Of a stretch of DNA of 64,000 nt, positions 33,890-47,100 are shown piece by piece. Position 1 is the first letter of the stretch. Every line of letters starts with the position of its first letter. The stretch covers positions 1 through 64,000 of the forward strand of contig JAURVB010009788.1 in NCBI GenBank assembly GCA_033002965.1. Direction: 5' to 3'. The notes under the pieces were generated by a model. The model searched no databases. It was not told where the DNA came from and saw only the letters and a program-made list of their open reading frames with translations. This DNA comes from Piper betle. Lineage: Eukaryota; Streptophyta; Magnoliopsida; Piperales; Piperaceae. Position numbers and translations under genes: made by a program.

Positions 33890-34735
33890 AGACCCCATTA
33901 GGCCCACAGTCAGTCAAATGATTAGCTTGTGTCATGTGGAAAGATCCAAGTCATTCACGTCAGCTCTAGCTTCCCTCCCATTTTCGTCAGATTTCCGCCA
34001 AATGTTTGGAGCATTTTTAGGTCTACTGCCGCCGCCACTTTAACTCACCTCCGTCGAATCTCTGGCCACCCTTTCGTAACCAGACTAATACCATTGTGAC
34101 CAGCATACGATCAGCTATCATCCAGGACCTACCATTGGCTCTGGTGCTGGCTCATTTGCTGCAGGCAGAGCAGTTTATTTTGCAGGATTTCCAACTTCGA
34201 TGCCGCTTTCATGCCTTTTTTCATCACTGGTGAGGCCTACCACCCAGATTGACTCGCTTCCTCACGATTGAGCTTTTGAGGCTCGTGTTGACCATCATCA
34301 TGCCTCCATTTGCAGATGACAACTCCACCAATCTCAGCAGCTGATTCCCTTCTTTGCAGCCATTTTACGGCCAGTCGATGGTCGGATATCGGTCACCACC
34401 GCCATAACCTTCCCATTGTTGACCTCCGTCTATCTTGACCAGTGGGGAGACCAGCCCCTTTGTCGTGGCCGTTTTAAGGCAACGGGCACCGACAGCCACA
34501 CTGACTCATTTCCGCCTTGTTTGTGTTCGTCTTGCCCAATTCTGCTGCTTATTGCCCACCTGTTTACCTGCTAGTCATGTCCGCATCCAGATTGTGTTTG
34601 CATCGATCCAGCAGCTTGGATTGGCAAAGTCGACTCGGTCCGACTCACTTTAGTTGACTCGGTAGCTCATTTTCATCCCATTTCGTCCCATCTTAGTCCA
34701 TTTTTTGACCGTTTTTGGTTCCAAAGTCCGAGCTC
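33890..34735 (+). mobile_element. Probable fragment of a gypsy LTR, GC-richer middle part
   Basis: Base composition changes sharply from AT-rich to C/T-rich with about even GC. 'ttttttgaccgtttttggtt' near 34700 parallels 'ttttttgactgtttttgttc' at 4205 in the plus-orientation LTR, and 'gactcggtccgactc' resembles 'gactcggacaggtggactcgg' there. The 72-aa ORF at 34435 shows no domain. It ends abruptly at about 34738, where unit 2 begins. Confidence 0.35.
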
Positions 34736-35329
34736 GTAAGTGAAGTTTCATAATCAAAATAAGATTTAAGAATCTCCCCTGTTTTTTATGATGACAACAT
34801 GTGTAGTTTCTTATAACTCATGAAGCATTTGCTTAAATATTATACTCCCCCTTGAAATAAGCTTGCCACCGATTAAAAACAGCTTTTTGAGCTCTCCCTT
34901 GATTGATGCACACAATTTTATTTGATCGCATACAACAATCTTCCTTTTGGAGAAGGCATAAACTCTCCCCATTTGTCACATCAAAAAGGTGACTTTGACA
35001 CATACAAAATAATGTTACTCTATGTGCCAACTTGAAATCAAGATAGAAACCAATCCAAAAATAAAACTTGAATAATCAAAGTTCAAAACACTTTTAATCC
35101 AAAAAGAAAAAACCAACCAAAAGTGAAAATGCAACCAAATAACAAGATTGTTAAATTAAAGTTAACCCAAAACTGTTTTATTAAAAAAATCAATCACTAA
35201 AACATCAGTTAATCAACTCAGTTCCCAATTTATTTATCACCTAAAATCATGGTGATAAATATACGCATATGATATGTATGTGCTAGAAAGAACATATAGT
35301 CTGGGAACCCATTTCATCATATCATAGTC

Positions 35330-36470
35330 AACTAATAGCCTTCCTTTGCATTTAGCTTTCACATATCCATACTTACTACAATAGTTACAAGTAGGTCATT
35401 TTGAAATGAGATTGTGAAAGGTTTGAACTTTGACTTTGCCTTTTACTTTGTGAAAGCCGAAATTGTATGATGCCTCTTTTTTATAGTTTTCTATTCCTCT
35501 ACCTTTCCTACACAATTGATAATTTTACCTTTATATCTTTCTTCACCAAGTTCGGGTTTGCAAAGAAGACTCTTTTGTTGCAACAATATGCTTAAAAGTT
35601 TTTTCCATTCAGTAAGTAGCTTATGTTTTTCATCATCCTTTTTCACTACTTACTGTGGAAGCTTTTCATTTGTAGAGATTAACTCATCACGTTTTTGCTC
35701 AAGCATGGCCACTTTGTCTTTGTGCTCCTTGATATCAAATTGAAGAGTCTCAACATTGTACTCTTATTCCTTATTTTTCAAAAACATTGTCCCAACAAAT
35801 TCCTCCAAGTTTTGTTGCTCATTAGAATCTTGATTATTTTTTTCACATATTTCTTGAATATCATCATCTTCCTCTTCTTCATCATGACCCATAATACTAA
35901 AAACTTTGTTAGTTTCATCATCAATAATGCTACACATAGAAGATTAAGATCTATCCCTTTTATTTATATTACAAAATTGATTTATGTTCAATAAGTTATT
36001 ACTTATGACCTTACACAAAAGAAACATGCTCTATAGATGAAGACTTGCAAACAATTCTTTTTCAGTTCACTTTCCCCTTTAACATTATCACCAAAAATAA
36101 TACTTCCCCCAATTTTAGATTCAAGACAAGTAATGATGGATAGATACCCGGTCATATTTTTAAAAACCATTATTTAAATAGCACATGACATGATCCTTTG
36201 ACATGGTACAAGATCACACAAAACATACGGCCTTAGATACCCACTTAATTTATAATGTTTCATGCCAAATCTCAAATTACACACATATGATAAATGACCA
36301 ATTTTACCACAATTAAAGCATAAAGGATAAGGTCTAGAATTTTCTTGATTTTGAGATTCAAGTCTAGTTGAAGAATACAAAACCTTTGTTGGCTAAGCTA
36401 AGAATGATGGTTTGGATACTTGTAGAAAGGTTATTTCTCACCAATACCAAACCGATTAGCAAGTTAATTT
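35330..36470 (-). pseudogene. Copia gag/protease/pre-integrase remnants (unit 2)
   Basis: Same arrangement as 20720-22480. The frame 36380-36174 keeps an intact zinc knuckle, CFNCGKIGHLSYVC (CX2CX4HX4C). Protease and pre-integrase remnants follow, broken by stops, then the acidic coil region around 35750-35900. A second knuckle near 35375 has its His replaced by Tyr (CNYCSKYGYVKAKC). There is no MITE here. Compared with unit 1 each copy preserves a different knuckle, so together they show the ancestral element had both. Non-functional. Confidence 0.55.
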
Positions 36471-36596
36471 GTGTCATGTTCAAATCTTTAGACCTTTGAT
36501 ATGCACCCATCATCTTGCAAAAATTTACCTTACCAACTGAAGCATGTATTTAATTTCTTTCCATATTTCAAGACACACACAATTGTACCAACCGAA

Positions 36597-36608
36597 GCTC
36601 TAATATCA
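36597..36608 (-). promoter_or_regulatory. Copia primer-binding site
   Basis: Minus strand TGATATTAGAGC, next to the 5' LTR, corresponds to the initiator-Met tRNA 3' end complement TGGTATCAGAGC with two transitions. The following bases TTCGGTT extend the likeness. Confidence 0.65.
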
Positions 36609-36610
36609 AA

Positions 36611-38682
36611 TGAAAGATTTGCATGGAGAATAGATCTTTAACACCAAAGCACAAAGTGATTAAAAGATTTTAATCTGATCATAATTAAAACTAATTGTGA
36701 TATGTAAAGTGGATTATACATTATGTGTTAGCTGAGAGATGTAAATATAAATCTTGCCAAGTTATAAATAATCTACTAACAAATTTGTAAGCAATCTTAT
36801 GTGTTGGCAAACTTGTCATACACAGCATAAGATATGAGGCAAATAAGTTAACCAAATTAGATCAATAGTAATGTAAGAAATATAAATAGTGCACATAAGG
36901 ATTTTTAAGAGGTTCTCAATTGGTCATCCTCTCTACACCACTGTGTCATAAAGTAAAGTAGGGCTTCTATACTTCACTATGGCCAGACCAAATGACTTTT
37001 ACAACCTAAGTGTACAACCACTTTTCTTTCACCAAATAAGACCCAAGTGATTTGAAAGCCACATGCTTGTCCTTTATCCCTTGGCACCTAGCTCGACTTC
37101 ACAGGCTGAAACTTGACACTTACAATTAAAATATCAGTCAACCTTACTTCATACCCAAAATATACAACAACCTTTTCGAATAATTTTAATGACATGCAAG
37201 TATACATGATTGAAACAAGTAACAAAATGATGAATTCGAGTATCATCCCACAGAGAGATGGATTTCCTTAAATTAATTAAAGAAAATGAAATGAAGAACA
37301 AAACAAACACAATCGACTTAGAGCCAAATTTTCCTTAACATAAATTTAATCATCATCACATCTTACTCTTATCTTCTATTCCCTCAGATTATCGATCTAA
37401 AATAATTTATGACATGGGCGGCTCCCGTTTCTTCATGCTTCTATTATTTTGCCTCAATTTCTACCTCCTAGTGATAATTAATTAATCAATAAAATAATGC
37501 ATTAAGATTTCCCTTACAATCGTATACAGTATTGTCTATTTCCCGACCACAATGACAAACAAGTCAAAAGACTCATCGTATGATGAATTATCAATGACTA
37601 ATCTAATTAATTTCTCCCGAAATCGAATTAAACCTCATGATCTAAACAATAGACCATCAATCTACTCTTAGCATTTAAAATATGATAATTCAAATAATCC
37701 GATTGAATAAAAGAGTAAGAGGTTGAAATGAATTCAATTAAACCATATTAAGTTCCATTCTTCTCTAGAATAAAATAGAAGATTACTCCATAATAACAAT
37801 AGAAAATAATATAAAGAAGAAATGAGTTTTCATTATGAAAGGAAAAGAATAAAAAAAACTAGACTACTTTTGTGCCAAGAGTTGAGATATTTTAAAATAA
37901 CAAATGACCACACCCCTTTATATAGATGATGTGATGACCATAAGATACATGAATTCAAAGAAGGTATTTACAAATCAATGTATTCTAATTGATTATGATG
38001 TCCATTCAAATTTCCAACTCCTCGATGTACTCAAATAGAACCAAAGTAATGTACATCCATCCTCATCGAGCTTTGTGAACTCCTTGTAGTAACCATTGGG
38101 TGACCATAACCTTTTAATTCCTAAGTTTAATTTGTTTATCTTTTTCTCCATTGAAACTCCAAAATTAAACATATTTAATAAAATATTAATTAACTAAAAA
38201 ATTAAAATAAACTATCACCTAATTAATAATAATTATCACTGGGATGTACAAAATCACATTAAAAATATGGGTAAATATTGTATACTTTAAATACTTAACA
38301 CAACCCCTAGTACAGGCTTACACCAGAAGATCACAATCAATCTTGTTTATAACAATTCTTCACAAGATCATAAGATCTTTTATATAAAATTCACTGAAGG
38401 GATTTAAATATAATAACCAATTGTAACACAATCTCTTGAATCTTAAAATTGAAAACTTGAAAAATTTAGCTCTTATCAAAGCATACCCAATCCGGAATAC
38501 AAATTCTCAATCTTACTTAATTTTCTTCTTATAACTATATTATGGTTTTTCTTTTCTGTAGACCAAACCTTCTTTTTATAGTCAAATAATTCATAACTTG
38601 TCCATAGCTCGCATCAACTTGAGAAATTAATGTTGAGGCTCCTCCAATGTTCGACATTATTTCTCTCTCAAGCTTGAATTTA
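36611..38682 (-). repeat. Copia 5' LTR (unit 2), first part, split by an insertion
   Basis: Begins TGAAAGATTTGCATGG, colinear with 22737-23702. Interrupted at 37173-38305 and resumes with 'cctagtacaggcttacacc'. Ends at 'gaattta', the decayed target duplication of the nested LTR element. Confidence 0.7.
37173..38305. mobile_element. Unclassified insertion of about 1.1 kb in the copia LTR
   Basis: Not present in the three other copies of this LTR. The sequence begins near 'aattttaatgacatgcaag' and carries phrases such as 'atcatcccacagagagatgg' and 'aatttctcccgaaatcgaatt'. It is AT-rich and non-coding. 'acaacc' occurs at both edges (about 37167-37172 and 38300-38305) and may be the target duplication. 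No clear inverted termini. Confidence 0.5.
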
Positions 38683-40127
38683 TATAACAACCCACTCGAT
38701 CAAAGCCGCGAACCGGGTGCTACTAAATGAATTAAATAATCTGACTCATGAAACTAAATTAATTACTAGGTGGTTATCTAAATATTATGTTAAACTTTCT
38801 AACAGTTACATATATAAAAATAAAGGTAATGATTATATATATATATATATATTACAAAAAATTTCATGAACTAAAATATTATAAAACAACAAGTATTAAA
38901 TAAAATAAAAATCTCAAATGGGACCCATGGACCTAACCATTGTTCCACTGCCATGTAATAAATATCCACAAGTAATAAAGTCTAACAATAAGGATTCAAT
39001 ACAATCTTAGAATAATAGCCATTAGAGTCCACCTGCTGTCCACGACTCATCAATCCCATTCAATCTAATATGTACCTGCGGAGACAATTACGTGTTGTAA
39101 TGAAACCACTAAGCTTGAATAAGTATAATGAAAAATTAATTAAGGTTAAATATGAGTTAAGATCTGACTATTGTTCTAGCAAACCGGCTGCCCCACTAGA
39201 TAACTACCATTCATGATTACGAATGCTGCCCATCTTATAGACAATATAACTATGTCCTAACCCAGACTTTCAGTCTTCAAGTACGTATTGGGCTACGGTT
39301 GATTCGGCCCGAGAACCAACATTAAAAAGTGTTTCATATATTTCAGCTAAGTAAGTTGAGCACGATGAGTGTCCACCATGCAAATATTGGAACTCTACCT
39401 ACGCTTAGCCAACCAATAGAATCAATTAACCTTAACTACTTCCATACAAGTTACAATTACCTTATTCTATACAACTTCACTATTCTAAACTAGTGGTGGA
39501 AGGTCATCCACCGAAAACAAAGTAAAGAGAGCTTTGGCTACGAGATGCACCAATCTCTTACCTCAGTTGTTATTTATAGAGGGTGAGAGATGAAGGCTAC
39601 ACAATAAGAGCAATTCCCTTCTTTATTCCCCTATTCAAACCTATGGATGTTAACTTCATTACAATGAATTTTATATAAAAGTTAATAAATCATTATTAAG
39701 AAGAGTTTAGTGATTTTCAAATAGGTCAATGACCATCTTGACCACCCATGCGGTTCACTAGTGAACTATTAACCGAACTTTAGTCTATTTTTTTCTTGTG
39801 GTTTTACATTCTTTCAAACTTCAAGAATTTTCGTCCTCGAAAATTTAATTGGTCTATATTTTTTCTAAAATTTTACATTCTTCCCAACTTTACAAATTTT
39901 TGTATTTGAAAATATATTCACTTATATGTTGCTTCTACATTAGAGTTATTCCCTTGATGTTGGATTCACTTTACAGAATCTTAATTAGATATCTCGCTAT
40001 CATAAAATAGTCATTCTCAATTAATTATCCAAATGGGTTAGACAGCTTACGTAACTATACCCATCCATGTGGTTCACTGGTGAACTATTAACCCAACTCA
40101 AGTCTATTTTTTTCTTAGGGTTTTACA
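38683..40127 (-). mobile_element. Internally deleted copy of the nested non-autonomous LTR element
   Basis: Same insertion site as in unit 1 (ATTTA/ATTCA flanks at 38678-38682 and 40128-40132). One LTR (38683-39808, ending GGTTTTACA) is followed by about 220 bp of internal sequence and only the last 100 bp or so of the second LTR. The 1-kb internal part and most of LTR 2 are gone. Starts TATAACAACCC. Confidence 0.7.
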
Positions 40128-41045
40128 ATTCAAATTCATAGAAGTCCAAAGCTTTCCCTTCCACCTAGACATTCCGGTGTAGAAGACTCCACCTAAGCTT
40201 TACCACATGTCTAAGTCCAAGTTCAAGACTTTAAGACCAAGACTAACATCATTGTCCAATAACTTCAAGTCCATAACATGTCCATAATTAAATAAAAAAT
40301 GTCATAATATTCCAAATCATTATAATCACAATTGAACATTGAATTAACATGTTTTAGTTCAACCAAACCTTATCACAATTCAGTATATCATGTCCATAAC
40401 AAAATGTCTATGTTGACTCCCTAAACTTATCCACTATGAGTCTACCATAATTTTCATAGTTTTCCACCATTTCATTCAAACTTAAATTTCATATTGAATC
40501 AATTAGGATCTCCCCAAGTAATACATTCCAAGGTTTGCTCCAAACACCCAACTATCATATTTATGATTGGGCCAATAAAATTATGATCACAAGACAATTG
40601 ACTGAAAGTCTTTGACCACCACATCTGTCCAAAAACTTGTCTGAGTCGGAATATCAAAACCAAACTCTAAGTTCCAAGTACAAGTCTATGTCATGAATGC
40701 ATGTTGTCTCATCTTGTCAAGGCTTCTTCCAAACTCCCAACTACCACATTTATTATTAGGCTAGCTAAACTAATTTCACAAGACAATTAGCTGAAAATCA
40801 TTGACCACCACATTTGTTAAAGAATTTTTCCAAGTCCGAATATCAAAACCAAACTCCAAGCCCCATTTTGTGTCAACATCACTCGTTCAAATTGTCCACA
40901 ACATTGATCGAACTTATAAATTAATGTCTATGCATGCTCATAATTTACATACAAGTTTAATCATCCATATGACTTGACCAAACTTATAAATTAAGTTTCA
41001 TCCTGAAAATAATATAACTTTATAAACACCAAGTAATAGGCTTAA
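40128..41045 (-). repeat. Copia 5' LTR (unit 2), second part
   Basis: Colinear with 27065-27998, ends 'taataggcttaata' and is followed by the host phrase 'attatattaaattagaag'. Confidence 0.7.
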
Positions 41046-41127
41046 TAGTAATTATATTAAATTAGAAGTGGTAGACCACCTGAAAGTAAATACAAATTTG
41101 ACTAGTAAAAAGCATGTGTTTCATTCT

Positions 41128-42790
41128 ATTTGACTTCACGACTCTTATCTAGTGATGGAGGGTCATTCACTGAAAAAGTAAAAAGAGAGGTTTTGTTGTG
41201 AGGTGTGTCAATCTATAACCTCAATCTCTATTTATAGAGGGTGAGAGATGAAGGTTACACAAAAAGATTAATTCCCTTCATTATTCCCTTATTCAATCCT
41301 ATGGATATTAACTTCATCACAATGAATTTTATAGAAAGGTTAATAAACCATTATTAAGAGGAGTTTCTTGGTTTTTAAATGGGTCAATGACCATCTAGAC
41401 CACCCATGTGGTTCACTAGTAATCTTTTAACCCAACTCAAGTCTATTTTGTCTTGGGGTTTTACATTCTTCCCAACTTCATGAATTTTAGTCCTAAAAAA
41501 TTTAAACAATCTATGTTTTTTTCTTAGATTTTACATTCTTCCCAACTTCACAAATTTTTGTCCTCGAAAATATATTCACTTCTATGTTGCTTTTGTCTTG
41601 GAGCTAGTTGCTTGATGTTCCATTTGCTTTAGAGAATCTGAATTAGATATCTTGCTACCATAAGATAGTCATTCTTGATTAATTATCCAAATGGATGAAG
41701 GGCTTAATTAACTATACCTACCTATGTGGTTCACTAGTGAACTATTAACCCAACTAGAGTCTTTTTTTTTTTTAGGGTTTTACATTTCAAATTCATAAAA
41801 GTCCAAAGCTTTATGCTCCTCCACCTAGACATTCCGGTTTGCAAGACTCTACCCAAGCTTTAACACATGTCCAAATCCAAGTCTAAGACTTCAATACCGA
41901 GACTAACAACATTGTCCAATAACTATAAGTCCACAATATGTTCACCATAAAATGTCAAAATTCAATCTGTAGTATCACAATATTCTGAATCATTTTAATT
42001 ACAATTGAACAATGAATTAACATGTTTTAGTTCAACCAAACCTTATCATAGTTTAGTATATCATGTCCAAAATAAAATGTCCATGTTGAGCTCCTTAAAC
42101 TTATCCACTATGAGTCTACCATAATTTTCATAGTTTTCCACCATTTCATTCAAATTTGAATTTCGCATGAATGAAGTAGGATCTTCCCAAGTAGGAATTC
42201 CAAGGTTTGTCCTAAACACCCAACTATTATATTTATTATAGGCCAGTCAAATTATGTTCACATGACAATTGACCAAAAGTCTTGGATCACCACATTTGTC
42301 TAAAACTTGTCTCTAAGTTCGAATATCAAAACCAAACTCTAAGATTCCAAGTTCAAGTATTCATGTTGTCTCTTCTTGTCAACGTGTCGTTCAAATACCA
42401 AACTACCACAAGACAATTCTCAGCAATTAACTGAAAGTCATTGACCACCACATTTGTGATTAAGTGAACTAAACTAATTTCACAAGACAATTAATTGAAA
42501 GTCATTGACCACCACATTTGTCAAAGAACTTGTCCAAGCGGAATATTAAAACCAAGTTCTAAGTTCTTAGTTCAGGTGCATCTAACGAGTTCATGTTATC
42601 CCATCTTCAGTCAACATTACTAGTTCAAGTTGTTTATAAAAGTTGATGTCTGTTCATAATTTATATACAAGTTTTATCATCAACATGACTTGACCAAACT
42701 CATAAATTGAATTTCATCATTAAAACAAAATAACTTTGAGTTATAGGCTTAACATTATTTATATTAATTTAAAAGTAGTAGACAGCGTGA
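41128..42790. repeat. Tandem duplication of about 1.66 kb, second copy
   Basis: 41128-42790 repeats 39465-41130. It holds the end of the non-autonomous LTR element (41132-41783, ending GGGTTTTACA), then the copia LTR tail (41784-42750), then the start of the host flank. The junction near 41128 joins host 'tgtgtttcattctatt' to the LTR phrase 'gacttcacgact'. 'attctat' is common to both parents, suggesting a microhomology or slippage junction. Confidence 0.65.
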
Positions 42791-43161
42791 AAGTAAATCC
42801 TAATTTGACCGGTAAAAAGTATGTGTTTTATTTGCGGAGCAGTATTTTTTTCCAAACAGGGAGTGGTACCTATCTACTGTCCATATACCATTATATATAC
42901 CAGGATGATTATGTATTTGAATTATATAATTCCCTTCACAAATGATCTGCTACATTGATCGACTTAAGATTGTAACTCATAGAAGGTAGCCTTTTCTTCA
43001 AAGAAAAGATCAAAGTAATGTAATTTTCGCAGCTGGGAAAATTCGATTTTGTATAAAACTGATGTAATTGCATCGTTTATAAACACGTCTGAAACATCCT
43101 ACCTACTCCCAGCCACATGTGGCGTGGGTCACCTCTGCACACTGCCGGACCATTACAATCA
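42751..43161. other. Host flank downstream of the duplicated wound-induced gene
   Basis: Copy of 27999-28500, with a deletion of about 110 bp after 'ccaggatgatta' and an insertion 'cactgccggac' near 43140. CCACATGTGG is kept. No gene seen. Confidence 0.5.
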
Positions 43162-43432
43162 TCAATTGGGTCCCCAGCAGCTTAAGTACATTACTTTCCT
43201 CATCGATTCCTCCGGCTGCTTTAATCTGTCAACTCCAAGTCCCGATCGCAGACGATGCGTTGATTGACGACGAAAACCTCTTCAACTGGCTGCAAGACCC
43301 CAAGTACTTGCCCCGAACTTCTTTTTGCAGGGATCGTAAAGAGTAATTCCATCTGGCGAAGCCTTGATCCTTCAGTGCTTCCACCACTCCAACGCTTGCC
43401 GCAGCGATCCAAGCTCTGGCACCAGCACTCAT
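43162..43432 (-). pseudogene. Frameshifted copy of the wound-induced (DUF3774) gene
   Basis: Nearly identical to 28501-28770 from the ATG (43432) through the first 61 codons or so (ARAWIAAASVGVVEALKDQG is intact). One extra base in 'cccgatcgcagac' (about 43238-43244; unit 1 has 'cccgacgcagac') shifts the frame and ends the protein after 67 residues as ...SSAIGTWS. The remainder, including the codons for VMYLSCWGPN, is preserved out of frame. Because the conserved C-terminus is lost, the copy is probably non-functional. The frameshift may be recent, as the downstream codons are undamaged. A sequencing error is the alternative. The TATA box is conserved. Confidence 0.88.
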
Positions 43433-44145
43433 GGTTTTGTCTCTGTAGTTATCAACTCAAATATTTGGGGAAGATATAGATGTCTTGTGTTGATGGGATA
43501 ATAGGGGGAGAGGCAGTAAACTTTATAGGGACCAGCATCCGCAGCACTCCGCAGGCAGGATTTGGGAAAACCGTGGGTGGTTTCTTGTTACTCCTGTGGG
43601 TTGGAACCTAGCACCTGAAAATATAAAAATATTTTAATAATAGAATCCACTGATGTGGGGAGAGGTATACATTTTAGCAGCTGTTTCCCGAAAGAAAGGA
43701 CTAGTGTCCTGCTTGACGGCAATGAAAAGCGGCTAAAAAAACTGTCCTTATTTATTTTATAAACGCAATCAAAACTGTGTCCTACAGCCATGGTTTTATT
43801 GCCATACTCCTCGGCTAAAAGAACATTTCAGTGGGGGTGGATGTAGATGTTGGCTCAAGAGGCACGAGTAAAAATACTTTAGCGAGTTTTAAAAAACGTT
43901 GAGTCAAAAAACATAAAAAGATGATTTGTAAATCGAGGATTCAGTCAAAAATCTCGAAAAATAATTTCATAAATGGGCATTTTCTAGGGTATAGAGAGTT
44001 TTTTTTTAAATTTTGGACTCAATGTTATTCATTTGACATATCGTGAACAAATCGCATTTGGGTTATAGAATAGAGCCCTAAATACTTTCTTAGACATCTT
44101 GTTCCTAGGCTTGAATTTCAGTTAGAATGTGGTTTTTATAGTTAG
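43433..44145. other. Host sequence upstream of the duplicated gene, left of the gypsy block
   Basis: Matches 28771-29110 and 30699-31060 of unit 1 without the two insertions found there. The last 198 bp (43948-44145) are present again to the right of the gypsy block at 57294-57489. Confidence 0.6.
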
Positions 44146-47100
44146 TGTAACACTCCAATTCGACTGGAAGGGACGAACTAAGTCATGAGAAAACAAAGGC
44201 AGAACCTCCCTAGCCAAAATCATTTTCCTAGGTTATCGCGTAAAGATTTTACGGAAACGAATCTTATATGAACATCCCTAGCCAAAATAAAGGTAGAACC
44301 TCCCCCGTGACTATGAATGATGACTTTAAAAATGTAATTATCATTCCTAATTGTAAAAGAAACATACCCCCACTACAATTTTGAGGTTTCATATTGTTGC
44401 GTACATTTTATTCTTACTATTTAATTCAACTGATTTACTTAGGTCTTTTTATTATTTATACGAGGATGATGTGAGTATTTAAAAAATGGACGTGGTTACC
44501 TATTCTACATACTCTATGTGAGCAATAATTAAATCATCAGAGAAATTACACATCATCATCGAGTATCAGGGCATCAAACTGGAATACCTGGACTTCATGT
44601 GACTCTTCAAGTGGTGTGAACTATAAGCTTATCCACCCATGTTACTTTAACACACAAACAATTGTAGCCAAATATGTTTCATACACCTAACTTACATTCG
44701 AATCATACAAGGTTTACATAGTTAGGGCATATGCACGTCATATAGGCATCCACAGAATACATAGTCTAAAACACACGACATAGCACAGGCACCGCTACTG
44801 AGCTGTTTGATCCATGCACCTAGCCCGGCCAACCCCAAGGAACCTCACCTAAATATAATAGAAAACCACGTCTATAAACAAATAGGTATTTCATTACCCA
44901 TGAGAACTTAGGAAACATCAGAATTGCCTCACACTAGGCAGTAAACACACATACTTAAAGAAGTGCCGGCATGCATGTGCGGTTCATATTCATACATATA
45001 ACACTTATGCCATCACATCCTCTATATTACACCCGCCACGGTAATCGAGTGGTAAACTAAACGGTTAAGTTAGTGCCACAAATTCTAGAAATGTGCTACG
45101 TTACGCAGTGACCTCATACTCAGCACTTCCATAGGATTTGAAGGAGTGTTAGTTCAGTGTATACACAGTAACCTCATACTCAGCACTCTTCCATAGGATT
45201 TGACAGAGTCACCCACCACACTTCTGCTGTGCGCGCTGATCACATTTCACCTCTTACCATTATGTCTTAGCTTTTTATCACGTCATAACATCATCTCATT
45301 GCGTTTAATCATATCCTATCATGTCTTAGCATTTCACATCATTCACAATATAATAGCATCATAAATAGAATATTAACCACTCTATCGACTGACATGTGTG
45401 CAAGTGACAACAGTGCTCCTCCGCCCAAACTGGCTCCTCCAACTCGTGATTATTACCTATATATAGTATAAAAACACGTTAGTAACAAGTGTTACTGGTC
45501 CGAAAAATAAAATAACTATAACAAGCTAGCTAAGAGAACAAACTCTCATATGAAAAACATCATATACTCCACGTGAACACTCTGAAGGGCACTACTGAGG
45601 AGCCACTGGGCTGCAGACCCGGTAGCATCACGAACTTATTGATCTTCTGCTGCTGATGCCGCTCTCGACATTTTCTTACTTCATTTTTTGGTCTCAAATC
45701 CTAAGCCCTCTCCTTACCTCCATATTTCTCCTGGCCTTGAGCACGAAGGCCGAGTACTCTCAGGTAGTCGCCTTTAGTACCCTTTGAACCACAAGTCTGG
45801 ACATGCGCTGTACTAAACAGTACCCGTAAACCTCCACGTTCTCCGGGTGTGAGGAACTCAAATGCGAAGTTGTCAAGATCCCTTGGAAATGGAACAGTCC
45901 GCTGGCACTAATCCAGAGCCCACTTTGACTGTCACGGCATCCGCTCATGGTACGTGCAGTCAGTTTCTCCATCTCTCGTCTCACTGAAAAGGTGAAAACT
46001 ACATATATATAGGGCTGGGTAGGGATTTATATAATAGACCCGAAGGCAACTTGTGGTGGATCTAGTTTTCGAAATCATCTTCAAGGGATCTCATCCTCGA
46101 GGGGTTATTAATCCGGAAATCTGTTCGGCTAGATGGCTTGAGTTAAGTGGGATCCAATAAAATGCCACTTAACTTGCCCTGCAGGCATTAAATCAAACAT
46201 ACAATAGAAGAGAGTAAAAATAGAGTCGAGTCCTAAACGGACCTGGTAGAAGCTCCAAGCGTGTCATCGCGCCTAGGCGGTGAGCTTCTACTTCGTACCT
46301 ACACATCAAAACTAAATACTAACGCCCGCTAACTAAATGATGCATCAAAATCAATGAACATCACACACATACAATCAAACATCCATCAACAGTCAAATAA
46401 TCATAAGTGTGAAAATAATTATAACTAATCCTATTCATTCTAATTTTACTGTGTTTTTATGTCATACTCGATTAGCATGCTCGTATTTACTTTATCTCAT
46501 TAGATCACTTACTATTCATTCCTTGTTAATCACATCATGCACATCTTTACTTCATTCATAGTCTAGCACTCATCATGACCACTACTCAATTCTAACATGC
46601 TATACTAACAATCATCATCAATTTTAAATAATCAAATCGGAGGTAATTATACCTCACGTCGTCGGCAATCGGTGACGACTAAGGTTCCGTCGCGTGCCTT
46701 GGAGCTCAAATTCGGTGCTCTTCGGCATCCAAAATTCAATCGGGTTCGACTAGGTGAGCTCCATAGAATATCGGGTGAATTCCAGCAATTCCAGTTTTCC
46801 GGCGGGTTTCGGCGTTTCCAGCGACTTCCGGCTGTTTTTCCGGCGACTTCCGGCTATTTTTCCGGCGACAACCGCCAGCGGTGTTTACTGGTTGGAAAGC
46901 AATGGTATTGGGTACCATTGGAATCGGCTCGGCGAGCCCAACGTGTCTACGGCGTCGACATGGTCGACGGAGGTGGCGCCTCGCCAGAAAATGGCTAAAA
47001 CAGAGGGTCGGTGGTGGGTGACTAAATCCGGCCGAGATGAGCGGCGATGGGTTTCGATCTGGTCAGGGAAGCTCACTGGAGGGTTGAAGGTGCCGAGGCG

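Larger units (their letters stand above)
34740..42750 (-). mobile_element. Unit 2 Sirevirus-like Ty1/copia relic with nested insertions
   Basis: Colinear with the unit 1 relic from its 3' polypurine tract rightward, but cut on the left so that almost all of the 3' LTR is missing. The 5' LTR begins at 36611. The primer site is readable: the minus strand TGATATTAGAGC (36597-36608) matches the plant initiator-Met primer site with few changes, two bases from the LTR end. Nested inserts are an unclassified 1.1-kb element (37173-38305) and the non-autonomous LTR element (38683-40127). A tandem duplication follows. Confidence 0.7.
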
